The notes under the pieces were generated by a model. The model was not told the origin of the DNA. It searched no databases and worked only from the letters and a program-made list of their open reading frames with translations. Positions 48,396-61,500 of a stretch of 64,000 nucleotides of DNA are shown here, piece after piece. Both the position numbers and the translations under genes were made by a program. The number at the start of each line of letters is the position of its first letter. Position 1 is the first letter of the stretch. This stretch comes from Mya arenaria (lineage: Eukaryota; Mollusca; Bivalvia; Myida; Myidae): assembly GCF_026914265.1 (NCBI RefSeq), contig NC_069131.1:7091001-7155000 (forward strand), written 5' to 3'.

Positions 48396-51300
48396 TATTA
48401 AATTGAACGCATCTTATAAACCAAAAAATATGTAAACAAATCCAGACTTGAGACGAAACAGACAACAGTTTTAAAGATTAGGTAAACCTACTTTAACACG
48501 GGTTTGTGCTCCCATGAGGTTGATCAGGGGCCAATATCAATCCTACTCCCAGGGTTGATCTATAGTCATGAACAATGGTTATTTGGTCTTGCGATTTAAA
48601 TAAAATACGTACTTTAGCTCATGCAAGTGCACTTCACTGATTTGAAATGAGTCGTTTTGGCAGCTGTTGTTAAAAAAGGCAAATGTTTAGGGAATAACTG
48701 CAGAAAAATCATTACATGAACTTGCGTTTGGCTTCAATATCGGATCAAAACGGCCTAGAAAGCAGAACGGCCCGGTCCAGATAGGAAGAAAGCGATGCTT
48801 CTTCACACGCGATGCTTCTTCACACGGTAAGTAACTTTTGAATGGGTGTTTTAATATAAAATTAATTACCCTTCAATGTTTTGTGTTTTCTTTGACCCGT
48901 CCTTCCTTAGCTTTTTAGCCGGTTTGAGTCCAACTGTTATGAAACTTGGTCAGACTATTCGTCTCCATGTTGTCTTGAACAAGTCTGAACATGGGTCACC
49001 TCGGGTCACAAACAAGGTCACCTGGTACGCCAAACCTTAGGAAAAATCCCCGTCTTAAATGCAACAGTGTTTATCCAATCTTTAGTAAACTTGGTAAGAA
49101 AGCTCGTCTGCCCTTTTCTGGTTTCAATTAATATATAAAACTTTGTTGAGCTACTGCATTTGATTATAATTTAATGAAAGGAAAGTTGGTATCTGCGAAC
49201 ATATGTTGATCGACCTGAACCTTAAACAGTTAACACTCTTCGTACAGACGTTATGTAAGTCAACAAAAAGGAAATAGGTTTCTGCGAACATACATGTAGT
49301 ACCATTTAATACTTATATGTAAAGTGAATAACCAAAACGTTAAACAGTTACTTCTTGACTCAAAAGATGTTTGTTTAAAACAAACAGTTACCTCTTGACT
49401 CAGAGGAGGTGTGTTTGTAAAACAATATGTGTAGCCCTCTCTTTATGCATAGGAGATATAACGTCTATAAGCGTCCAATCACAAAAAAAAACAAACACAG
49501 AGTGACCCCGTTTGACCGTCCGAGAGGCCCAGTACTCCTCGCAAGGCGTCATTCAGTAGAATTTCCGCCTTGGATGGAGTCTAAAAAGTGACACGCCGAA
49601 ACATTAAACAGTAATCTCACGTCTCAGAGGAGGTCTGTTAAAACCAAATGGTAACTTCTTGACTCAGAAGAATTGCGTTTGTTAGTAGCCTCCTCTTCGT
49701 ACTGAAGAGGTATAAAGCTACAAAAAAGAAATAGGTATCGGGTAACATAGTTACCATTTCTTACCTTCGTGCAATGTGGGAAACCTGACCCCTTTCTGGG
49801 TGAAAAACAGGGAGTGACCACTAGACAATTTCCATAACAGATTTGTTTATCTAATGTCTTGTTGTTGTTCTTACAAATTCGCATTTCTAATGTTCAAAAC
49901 CCCCCAAAAATCTTTCTTTTCTTTTCGGAAAAATTGACCCGCCAACGATGTGAAAGAATTCCCAGTCGAAAGTATAAAGATGAGGACTATCGATTAGACG
50001 TTGTGTGTCCCGAGCCATGCTACTACTGGACGTTAACTCAAACTCATGAAACTTATATATTAAGTCTGTATTACCATACCGTAGTGATCTTGTGCGCATT
50101 TAAGATTCACATTGATCAGATCAGTCACAAATTTAAGGAGGTATTGTCCTTGCATTAATACAAACAGCCAATATCTGTCCAGCTTGAGCCATAACTATTA
50201 TAATTTCTAGAAATAACGCGTAGGTTTATACTAAGATACATCTGAATCGGATCAGATACACAAGAGTAAATAATAATGTAGTTGAATATTATTGTCAAGT
50301 GCATACGATTTTTTTGTGCGGTGAAGGACACGCAAAATTCGTCAATAACAGATCTGTTACACACAAGTAATTGCCCTTTAATTAATGGAAACAAAGACTT
50401 AATTGTGACTGGCTCGGTGCCAGATATACTCAAACCACTGTGCATTGTATATACTAACATTAAAAATGTAAGACCTGAACATACCTTTAAGCTCGTATGT
50501 CGTTTGACAACAAACGTCAAGGTATTGTCATAGCCTAGGTGTGTCGTCTGCTTCGGCAGCTGAGTCAGCCTTGTCGTGGTGCCTAAACTTACACCTTCGA
50601 CATTACTCAAAACCGAGATAGTAAAACAAAACTTTGTATACAATCTGCCAGAGACAATACGCGACAATATATAGCAAGATTAATCACTATGACTTAAACA
50701 ATTGATGACTAAAATGTCAGACGACCGTTAGCTTCGCTCTGTGGCTCTCTTTTATTATATACGTAGCTTTAGGCATATGTGTGTGCTCTATAACAGAGAT
50801 AACATTCGTGGGTGTTGAAACTGGAACTCATTTAACTTCTTTTTTTTTTAAATTGATAAAAATCGAGCCTGAACGACATTTAAAAAAATATGACAAAATA
50901 ACATGAACTCGTAATACTTCATATAAACAAGCTTTAACACAATATATAATATTTTTACAAATAATAATTCCAATTAATCTTTCATTTGCTCCCGTAAACT
51001 ATTAATTTAATAATTTATATCTTAGTCGATCAATATACTCTTACAGACCTGGTTTAACAAACATAATTGCTTGTTAATGTCCACGTATGCATCCCCTGGT
51101 GTCACTACAGGGTGCCAATTTCCTTGTGTATTGTTTACTGGCTAATTGCCATTTATGGTGTTGATCAAAGTAAAAGGTCTACATCGCTTATACTATGCCT
51201 GATCAATTTGATGATCTGAGATCTGATTGATACAATCAGACACCAGGGGGTTATACAGATTAGACCTACTCTAATAGGAAATGTGGCACCTTGGTGTGGC

Positions 51301-52556
51301 GCCAAGGCCATAAAACAGGGGGTGGTCAGCCGCGGGTTGGCCATTACATTTAAGTCTGTTAAGTTTGAGATATATTGAACTCTTGACAACGTTTAAATGT
51401 AAAAAACATACTGTGCTTGGTTGGTAACCTATCCTTTTAAACATAATGTGGGGGGGGGGGGTGAAGTAAAAGGGGGATGGAGAGTGCGGGTGGGCGAGAA
51501 CTAAAAATGTCTAGATTTGATTGGCACCTGCAAAATTCCTTCCAAACTAACTATGAAAAATCCCGTGAAATTCTATTTTTGACAATAGGTCGATGTTTAT
51601 TATGTGACCATTGTCTAATTTTCATTAGGTAAGTAGATAAATGAATTAATTTTTTATTGAAATAAGATAATTTATACAATAATTATGTCCCTGATGAATG
51701 AAATGTGAAAATACGTCAAGTATAATAGATAAAAAAGCAAATATTAATAACAATAGTTTATTTAACATAGTAATCGAGCACATACAGATATACACTCAAA
51801 TATACAACAACACTATATACCAGACGATAAAAAAACTCTTCAAACAATATCACGACATTAGTCACACGGGGGCGTAAAACCGTGCACAAGCCAGGACTCT
51901 TGGTAGATCTTTCATTCGCGGAGTATTTCGCCCACAGTATTTTCTGCGAAGTAGATCCACGAGCAGGTTGAAGGGGAGGGTCCCTTTCTTGACAGTTCAG
52001 ACGGACGTGCCATACCTCTACGGTGCGGTGGTTGAGTTAAAACAGTGAATAAGGCTGAAGAATTTGTGAGGATGTAAAATATGACTCCTGTGTTTTTATT
52101 GTTTACGTCCAATAAATACAATTGCCTTTGCGAAATCGTTGGTGCATCCAAATCCTTCTTGTGCATTATGTTTTGCGTTTGACGTGCCTTTTACCTCGAA
52201 TTATTTTTAAACATATCTTTTTCCAATGCATTTTGAGTCAAAGCCTGTTTACGTATGTTGAAAGTATCATTTTTTCTAATAGGGGAGGTCACTGCGTATT
52301 ATATTGTTTATCGTCCATTTTAAAACTGTTGTCTGTCTTATGTCAGAAATTTCGCAAATTTAACCGATTAAATTGAGTTGTCATATCAATAACAGGATGC
52401 AATTAATACTATCATTACCAGAAAAAATATTGTGTGCATTTTTATCCGAAAACAGTAATTACGGAAGCGTAAAAGCTTTGAGTTTAAACTGTTTCCACCA
52501 AGAGTTAGTCAAGCACTCCGGGGCCTCTTACGTCCACGAATTAGCAATATACAAAG
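48396..52556. other. Divergent intergenic region between the C8orf34 homolog and the thioredoxin-like gene
   Basis: This should contain both promoters, but I see no clear TATA box or CpG-rich block. A short direct repeat, GCGATGCTTCTTCACAC, occurs twice near 48793-48828. Repeated phrases TTACYTCTTGACTCAGAGGA occur near 49345-49410 and 49635-49665. Inverted words CCCCTGGTGTC (about 51093) and GACACCAGGGG (about 51239) flank a 150-bp stretch. Open frames of up to 170 codons on both strands show no domain and are not called. Confidence 0.4.
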
Positions 52557-55500
52557 ATGACAGCGGTGCATTTAAAACAAATATTGTCTTCATGTTTCCT
52601 ATGTTTTTATTTGATTGGCAGCGTCCAAAGTGTAGTGCAACAGTTAGGCTCAGGGGAGTTTAACGAGTTTCTGCGAAATAATCAGCTGACACTTGTGTTA
52701 TTTAGTAAGTATATTTCAATGAATCTTCATTAGTTAATGAAAATTGAAGCTGGCCAGCTGTTACTTGACGTGGCTACCATGCTATTCATGCCGGCATTGA
52801 TTCTTGTAATACCACCGGATTATACACATGACTCATTGGAGGAATGTAGCATTTGATGCATCATAAATCACAAGTATAATAATACTCTAAATCAAATACA
52901 AGATCTATCATATACAAGATCTGTTTTGAGTCAGCATGTTATATTCAGTCTTGTACAATTCAAAGTGGCAATATCTTCTTTTATTAGTAACCTTTTTATA
53001 TTTTGTACACCATTGCCTGGTAAGTTCTAGGTTTTATTTTACAGTCATCATTTATTACGTATTATATGAAGAATTTATCTTGTGCATTTATTTATTGACT
53101 CAGATTAGCGACCATATGGCCATAGGCTATTAATTTAAAATGTGTATATAAACATGTAGTGTTTTACTTATTTATGAGATAGGGGAAGGATATTTTTAGC
53201 AAAACTATATGGATGTAACAAGCTTATGTCAGCAGCCCGTTAAGATTTTGTTAAGAAGACATACAATATACTTGCAGTTACAATTGTATTGTTTCTTTCC
53301 TGCAATTAGAGGCATCAGATGACTGTCCCACATGCAGTGAAGCCCTGGATATGTTGGATCAGACACCGCAGCCAGACCTGCTTGACACAGGTGCATAGAA
53401 ACCTTCAGTCATATTTACATTTTAACATTAATCAGTAGTGATGGGCCGATGATCGATTATAATCGAAAATTGATCGGAAAGCTTCAAAATCGGCGATAAT
53501 CGATTGTAAATTATCATAATCGATTATCGCGGAACATCATACAAATTTATCAAGGGAGGTTACTCAGTATTCATTTACGATTTTTTTTATCTTGCCGACA
53601 TTTCCGCTCATTTTTCTTTGGGTACAATTCGTAAGAATGGCAGACGACAATGACGATATGCTGTACAATTATCCGGGTGGGAAAGCAAAATCTAAAGTCT
53701 GGCTCTTTTTTGCATTTAGAAAAATCAAACCAGGACCTCCAACCAAAGAAAACCTTGACACAAGCAAGGCGTATTGTTGCCTTTGCAAAAAGGCTTACGC
53801 AAAATAGGTATACAGTAACTAGATCACAGGTGATGAGCAAGAAGAGATGTAGAATGAACCCATATCTCATTGACCAGACAATATTTCTAAACAAACATTT
53901 ACTGGTAGATTCATACTGGTGACTTTGAAATTTCTGATGTATACATTTCAGTTTAATGTTTTTTTCTTTTTAACTTAAAAATATAAAAAAAATATGTTTT
54001 ATGTTTGTTAGTTTCCTGAAAAATGAATACGTAAGTTCTATTGTTTGGTTTATATATTCAATTCAGCTTACATAGACGAAGTGATACCCATTACCTTCAA
54101 GTATATCACTAGCAACCACTGCTCTATAATATCCGATTATAGCCGATGTCTAATCGGTTGATGGTCTCCGATTGTAACCGATTATCGATTGTAAAACTCA
54201 ACCGATTGCCCATCACTATTAATCAGACAGTCATTACAATGTATAGACATTAAATTCTGGCTTAATTTTCAAAGCTGTTGGCTATTATAACCAAGAGTAA
54301 CAGACTGCACAAACAGCTATGTGCATCTGGTGGGGACTGAACCAAGTAACCTCTTGTTTTTAGGCTGGCACTCATGTCATGATGTTAAAAGGAAGCTCAG
54401 TTAAGGGATATGATACATGCTTTTACATGTATAAACATAGCAAATACATTGTTACATTTTCCCCCTCTATTTCAAAATTTGCCATGAATTTTTGAAGTCT
54501 TAGGTCAATTTGCAATGACTTTGAGGGTTATTGTGCAACATGAGTAATTTACCCAAATTTAACAGATAGAACAAACCACTATGTGGATATGTGGGCCGGG
54601 ATTGATCCCATAACGCCTTACTCTGCACACAGACACTCTTAACACATCACTATAAAGCTAGTTCAATAGCGAGAAAGGATAAGTCCAGCAATACACCTAT
54701 AGAATACTGGGTTACACATGCAGACTTGTGATAGAGTCCCATAGGGCTAATTTCTTGTCCCCTCTCAAATAGCGGACATTTAAACTGCCTTCCAACCAGG
54801 CTAAAAGATGTCTCCGCAATCAAATTTAAATCAGTCTTAACTTTTTACTGGTTATCATATTAAAACTGATTACTTTGTTCTTATAATCTTTTCAGGCAAT
54901 TTACACTGTAAATATGAAAAAAAACTCACCTTTTACAGAGATCGTGAAGCGCTTCATGACAGATGATACTCTCGCTGCACAACTGGGGGCCAGTGACTAC
55001 CCATCTCTGGTCTACTTTAGAGGAGCATACCCGGCTCTATACCATGGTAGGATACAATTTGACAGATAACAAAAAATGTCGATTTAACAAGTTTAGAAAA
55101 TTTACAAAAAAAACACAAATATATAAAATTTTACGTAGACTAAAGGTATCAGCTCTACAATGACTGACAATGTCTTAACAAATTTTTGATAATTATAATC
55201 CTCGTCCTTGATCAATCAAATGGAAACACATCCCAGTTCAATACTAGTAGTTCTTCAGAAGCATCTTTGGGTTAAGAATTGTGAAAGTGTTAATTGCCAA
55301 AAGAAATCCAGAAACTTAATTTAGTAATAGTAACATGCAATTGAATACACTTCATAACTCGAGCCATTGAAAACACATCATAACTAAATCAATTGAATAT
55401 ACCTCATAACTAAAGCCATTGAATATACCTCATAACTAAAGCCATTGAATATACCTCATAACTAAGGCCATTGAATATACCTCATAACTAAAGCCATTGA

Positions 55501-58500
55501 ATATACCTCATAACTAAAGCCATTGAATATACCTCATAACTAAAGCTATTGAATATACCTCATAACTAAAGCCATTGAATATACCTCATAACTTAAGCCA
55601 TTGAATATACCTCATAACTCAAGCCATTGAATACACCTCATAACTAAAGCCATTGATTATACCTCATTACTAAAGCCATTGCATATACCTCCTAACTAAA
55701 GCCATTGAATTTACCTCATAACTAAAGCCATTGAATTTACCTCATAACTTAAGCCATTGAATATACCTCATAACTAAAGCCATTGAATTTACCTCATAAC
55801 TAAAGCCATTGAATTTACCTCATAACTAAAGACATTTAATATACCACATAACTAAAGCCATTGAATATACCTCATATCTAAAGCCATTGAATATACCTCA
55901 TAACTAAAGCCATTGAATTTACCTCATAACTAAAGCCATTGAATATACCTCATAACTAAAGCCATTGATATTCCTCATAACTAAAGCCATTGAATTTACC
56001 ACATAACTAAAGCCATTGAATATACCTCATAACTAAATCCATTGAAAATACCTCATAACTAAATCCATTGAATATACCTCATTACTAAAGTCATTGAATA
56101 TACCGCATAACTAAAGCCATTGAATATACCGCATAACTAAAGCCATTGAATATACCTCATAACACATGTCTCCCCATGTATCCAGGAGGTCTCCAGAGTG
56201 AAGAAGACATCCCTGATCTTGTAGAATGGCTGCAGTCTGCCGCAACCATTGCTACTCAGGACCTTCATGAAAGCTCTTTTGAACACCTCACCCAGGCATC
56301 CTCTGGAGCTACCACGGGAGACTGGTTTGTTCTCTTGTAAGTTGAGAAGTTGCTTGATGAATATTGGTGTTATGTTACATGGTCTCTGTGAAAACACATT
56401 TTATCACCTGACACAGGCTTTTTTTGGAGCTTCCGCCACAGGGGACTGGTTAGTTTTCTTGTAAGTAGAGTCCCGTCTTGAAGGTTAATTGTTTCAATTT
56501 ACAAGACACATTTAATCATCTTATTCAGGTTTCCCGTGGAACAAGAATTAGGATTGGTGAATTAGAAGATTCTCACTAATACTATCCCTTTTTGAACAGA
56601 AACTATTACAGCACATAATTTCACTAAAACCATGTTTGAACATCTGATACTGGTAACTACAGGTTTGATGGTTACAGTGTTGTTTTTTTGCATCTTACTT
56701 GTTTGCTGTTTTCAGTTTCCAGCCAGACAGTGAGGAAAGTATGAGGATTTTGCCGTCATGGGAGTGTGCTGCCATCAGGTACATGAAAAACCAAATGAAT
56801 ATACATAAAATTGCATTATCAAACCTGAATATAAAAAAAAATTGTCTCTTTTATTACCAGTTCAAGGTACATACAGATATAAATAAGACATGGAAGAATA
56901 GGGACCAATATGGAGGATCAAACTGCCTAATATTCAAACTCATTCAAGTCTGTAAACAAAAACCACGCATCGTTAGAACATGTGTTTGTGTGATTAGTTT
57001 GTTAATCAAACTATCAATATAAACGCTTAGGGCTATTCCATTAAAACATATAACCCCTGGGGAGAAGGCAATTATTTAAAAAGTATAAGGGTGGGTGTCT
57101 TTTTGGCTAATTTGGACCTCAAAAGGGCAAATTTGCTTCTGTAAGGGGGTGGCATAATTGGAAAGTGCCTTCCCCCCTGGGGTTATATGTTTAAATGGTA
57201 TATCCCTTTGGAGAAAACCTCACAGTAGGCAAGGCTGGTACCAAGTAAACCAGGGTTCTCAATAAGTTTCGGTTGAACCGTCTCAAATAGTAAAGTAACC
57301 AGCTTCTAATTATTCTACTTTAAATTAATTTAGTTTTCCAAATTTGGACCAGCCCAATTGCCATTTGAACCGTCCATTTTGGCCGGCAGCCGGTTCTTAT
57401 TGAGAACACTGAGTAAACAGCCTTAGATTGTTTATTGTCAATTGAATCTTAAAGGACTATTTTATTTTTTTAAAACCCCCAGCTTTAATCCAGTAGATTG
57501 TTAATTCACACAGACTCCATCCATCTACATTTATATGATTCTCGTTTTATTACCTTGCAGGCAAAAACACAGGATGAACTTTGCCAAGGTTGACATTGAT
57601 CTCAACAAGAAGCTGGGAGCAAGATTCCAAATCACCAAATGTCCAACTGGTATTTTGTAAGTACTGGTACATATGTTTAACAGTTATTGGCTTAGTCACT
57701 TACAGTGCAATAATTGAGTGGATTGTTCAGAACCTTATTAGAATTGGTGTTAACATGTTGTTAACATTTTCAGCATTAACTACTTTGGCAGCTTCATAGT
57801 GCAATGTTTCTAACAAAGTTTTCTGAACATCTACTATTGGTTATATTGGTGTGTGAGTGGTAATGAATGTCCATTTACATTTAAAGGCAGGGGATTTGTG
57901 CAGGAATGTGTTTTCCAGGAACACCTTCAGCAATAAGTGAACCATCAATTGTACCGCAGAAAAACAAGTTTGGTTGATAAAGAACATCTAACACTGTTAA
58001 CATAAAGTTTTATAATAAAACATCATTGTGTATATTTTCTTCAGGTTTCGTCAGGGGAAGATGTACATGTATGAGCCGGAGAAATGGGACTCAGATTCTA
58101 TTGTGGCGTTTGTCGAGGGCTGGTACAAAAATGTCAAGGCGAAACCAGTGCTTATAGAACCAACTACCTTGTAAGTGTCCAACATGTGGTTTATTTGATT
58201 CTCAAGTTTGTATACAGCATTATTAAAAGGTTGTGAAATATATATATATTATAAGTATTAGATATTCAAACATGGTGTTTACTTGCAAAATAATATTCTA
58301 AATAGTGGAATTCTGATTAATAATTTGCTTCAATAAGAAAAGTAATAACTTGATACATGATCATGTATCTTATGCACTTTTTTGCCTGAACAACTTGGTA
58401 ATTAAATTCCGTGAATTAATTTGTTACAAAAATGTTTACTTATTTAAAATCAATGTACAATCGATGTACATTTTATTATAATTTTAACTTCAAGTAATAA

Positions 58501-61500
58501 ATGTTGAACATATTAATCTATTAAATTCATAATTAAATCTAGGATTGTATTGTTAATGTTCTTGTAAAGAGTTTAGAAGTGTCACAGGTAGCAATTTAAC
58601 TATGAACATGTAAATACATATATGTCAAATATATTGCTGTAGGGAAAATCATCGACTTCCTTATAAACCAAATGCAACAATTTTTAAATTTGTGTTATTG
58701 TTAATTTAACTTAATATATGAACACCTTATATACATATTATACAATTTTATTTTAAAAGATTTGTGAAAGCTATTAATATCTTTGCCAGAATGCAATAAA
58801 TGGCAATGTCAATATGCCTGCCGTTAGACATGTAATTCAGCTACATAGTATACATTTTGTATGTCATAACTATAATGAAGTATATGTTTGTAAGAGGAAA
58901 AGCTCTTGCAAGGATTAAAAATAAACATTTGAATTATCTCCCTTTGTAGTTATGCTCTTCATGTGTCATTTCAGTGATGTGCTGACAGAGTCCATAGCCA
59001 TTATCTCCCTTTGTAGTAATCTTCTAAGTGTGTCATTTCAGTGATGTGCTGACAGAGTCCATAGCCAATATCTCCCTTTGTAGTAATGTTTTACATGTGT
59101 CATTTCAGTGAAGTACTGACGGAGTCCATAGCCATTATCTCCCTTTATAGTAATATTCTACATGTATCATTTCAGTGATGTCTTGACAGAGTCCATAGCC
59201 ATTATCTCCCTTTGTAGTAATCTTCTACATGTGTCTTTTCAGTGATGTGCTGACGGAGTCCATAGCCATTATCTCCCTTTGTTATAATCTTCTACATGTG
59301 TCATTTCAGTGATGTGCTGACAGAGTCCATAGCCATTATCTCCCTTTATAGTAATGTTCTACATGTGTCATTTCAGGGATGTCCTGACAAAGTCCATAGC
59401 CATTATCTCCCTTTATAGTAATGTTCTACATGTGTCATTTCAGGGATGTCCTGACAAAGTCCATAGCCATTATCTCCCTTTGTAGTAATATTCTACATGT
59501 GTCATTTCAGGGATGTCCTGACAGAGTCCATAGCCATTATCTCCCTTTGTAGTAATATTCTACATGTGTCATTTCAGGGATGTCCTGACAGAGTCTATAG
59601 CCATTATCTCCCTTTGTAGTAATCTTCTACATGTGCCATTTCAGGGATGTCCTGACAAAGTCCATAGCCATTATCTCCCTTTGTAATAATGTTCTTCAAG
59701 TGTCATTTCAGTGATGTGCTGACAGAGTCCATAGCCATTATCTCCCTTTGTTATAATCTTCTACATGTGTCATTTCAGTGATGTCCTGACAGAGTCCATA
59801 GCCATGTTCATTAAGGTGGGCGATAATTTTTGTTTGATGATTTAAATAAAATAAAAATATAACAAAAATACATATTATCAAGGTCAACTGTATACTGTAA
59901 TTGTCGAAGTAGTCTGATGTTTATTTGGGTACCACAAAGCAATGACCAGTAAAGATATGAAAAAGAAAAAAACAACACTGTAAAAATCCTTTATTATGCC
60001 CCCCTTCGAAGAAGAGGGGTATATTGCTTTGCACAGGCATGTCGGTATGTCGGTCGGTCGGTCCTTCGGTAGACCAAAGCTTGTCCCAGTGATAACTCAA
60101 CAATTTCTGGACGTATGGTCATCAAACTTCACATGAAGGTTGGGCCTGATCAGTAGATGACCCCTATTGATTTTGGGGGTCATCGGGTCAAAGGTCAAGG
60201 TCACAGTGACCTTTAATGGTAAAATAATTTTAAAGCTTGTCCGAGTGATAACTCAACAATGCCTGTACCCATGACCCTCAAACTTGACATGGAGGTTGGG
60301 CCTGACCAGTAGATGACCCCAATTGTTTTGGGGGGGTCATCAGGCCAAAGGTCAAGTTCACAGTGACCTTGAATGGTAAAAGCTTGTCCGAGTGATAACT
60401 CAACAATGCCGGCACCCAGGGCCCTCATAATTGAATTGGAGGTATGGCATGACCAGTAGATGACCCCTATTGTTTTTGGGGGTCATCGGGTCAAAGGTCA
60501 AGGTCACAGTCACCTTGAATGGTAAAAGGTTGTCCGAGTGATAATTCGACAATGCCTGCACCCATGGCCCTCATAATTGAATTGGAGGTTGGGCCAGACC
60601 AGTAGAAAACCCCTATTGTTTTTGGGGGGTCATCGGGTCAAAGGTCAAGGTCACAGTGACCTTTAATGGTAAAATAATTTTTAAGCTTGTCCGAGTGATA
60701 ACTCAACAATGCCTGCACCCATGGCCCTCAAACTTGACATGGAGGTTGGGCCTGACCAGTAGATGACCCCTATTGTTTTGGGGGGTTCATCAGGCCAAAG
60801 GTCAAGGTCACAGTGACCTTGAATGGTTAAAGGTCGTCCGAGTGATTACTTGACAATGACTGCACCCATGGCCCTCAGACTTGACTTGGAGGTTGGGCCT
60901 GACCAGTAGCTGACCCCTATTGTTTTTGGGGCTCATCGGGTCAATGGTCAAGTTCACAGTGACCTTGAATGGTAAAAGGTCCGAGTGATAACTCAACAAT
61001 GCCGGCACCCATGGCCCTCATAATTGAATTGGAGGTATGGCCTGACCAGTAGATGACCCCTATTGTTTTTGGGGGTCATCGGGCCAAAGGTCAAGGTCAC
61101 AGTGACCTTGAATGGTAAAAGGTTGTCCGAGTGATAATTCGACAATGCCTGCACCCATGGCCCTCATTATTGAATTGGAGGTTGGGCCAGACCAGTAGAA
61201 AACCCCTATTGTTTTTGGGGGTCATCGGGCCAAAAGTTCAAGGTCACAGTCACCTTGAATGGTTAAAGGTTTTCCTTGTGATAACTTGACAATGCCTGCA
61301 CCCATGGCCCTGAATTTTGACTTGGAATTGGGCCTGACCAGTACATGACCCCTTTTGTTTTGGGGGGTCATCTGGCCAAAGGTCAAAGTCACAGTCACCT
61401 TGAATGGTAAAAGGTTGTCCGAGTGATAACTCGACAATGCCTGCACCCATGGCACTCAAACTTGACTTGGAGAATTGGCCTGACCAGGAGATGACCCCTA

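Noticed and set aside
50155..50667. 170-codon minus-strand open frame in the divergent spacer
   Set aside because: No recognisable domain, no splice partners, and an overlapping plus-strand frame of similar quality; consistent with chance.
55330..56160. Possible CRISPR-like array (regular 26-bp repeats)
   Set aside because: No unique spacers separate the repeats; it is a plain head-to-tail minisatellite in a eukaryotic intron.
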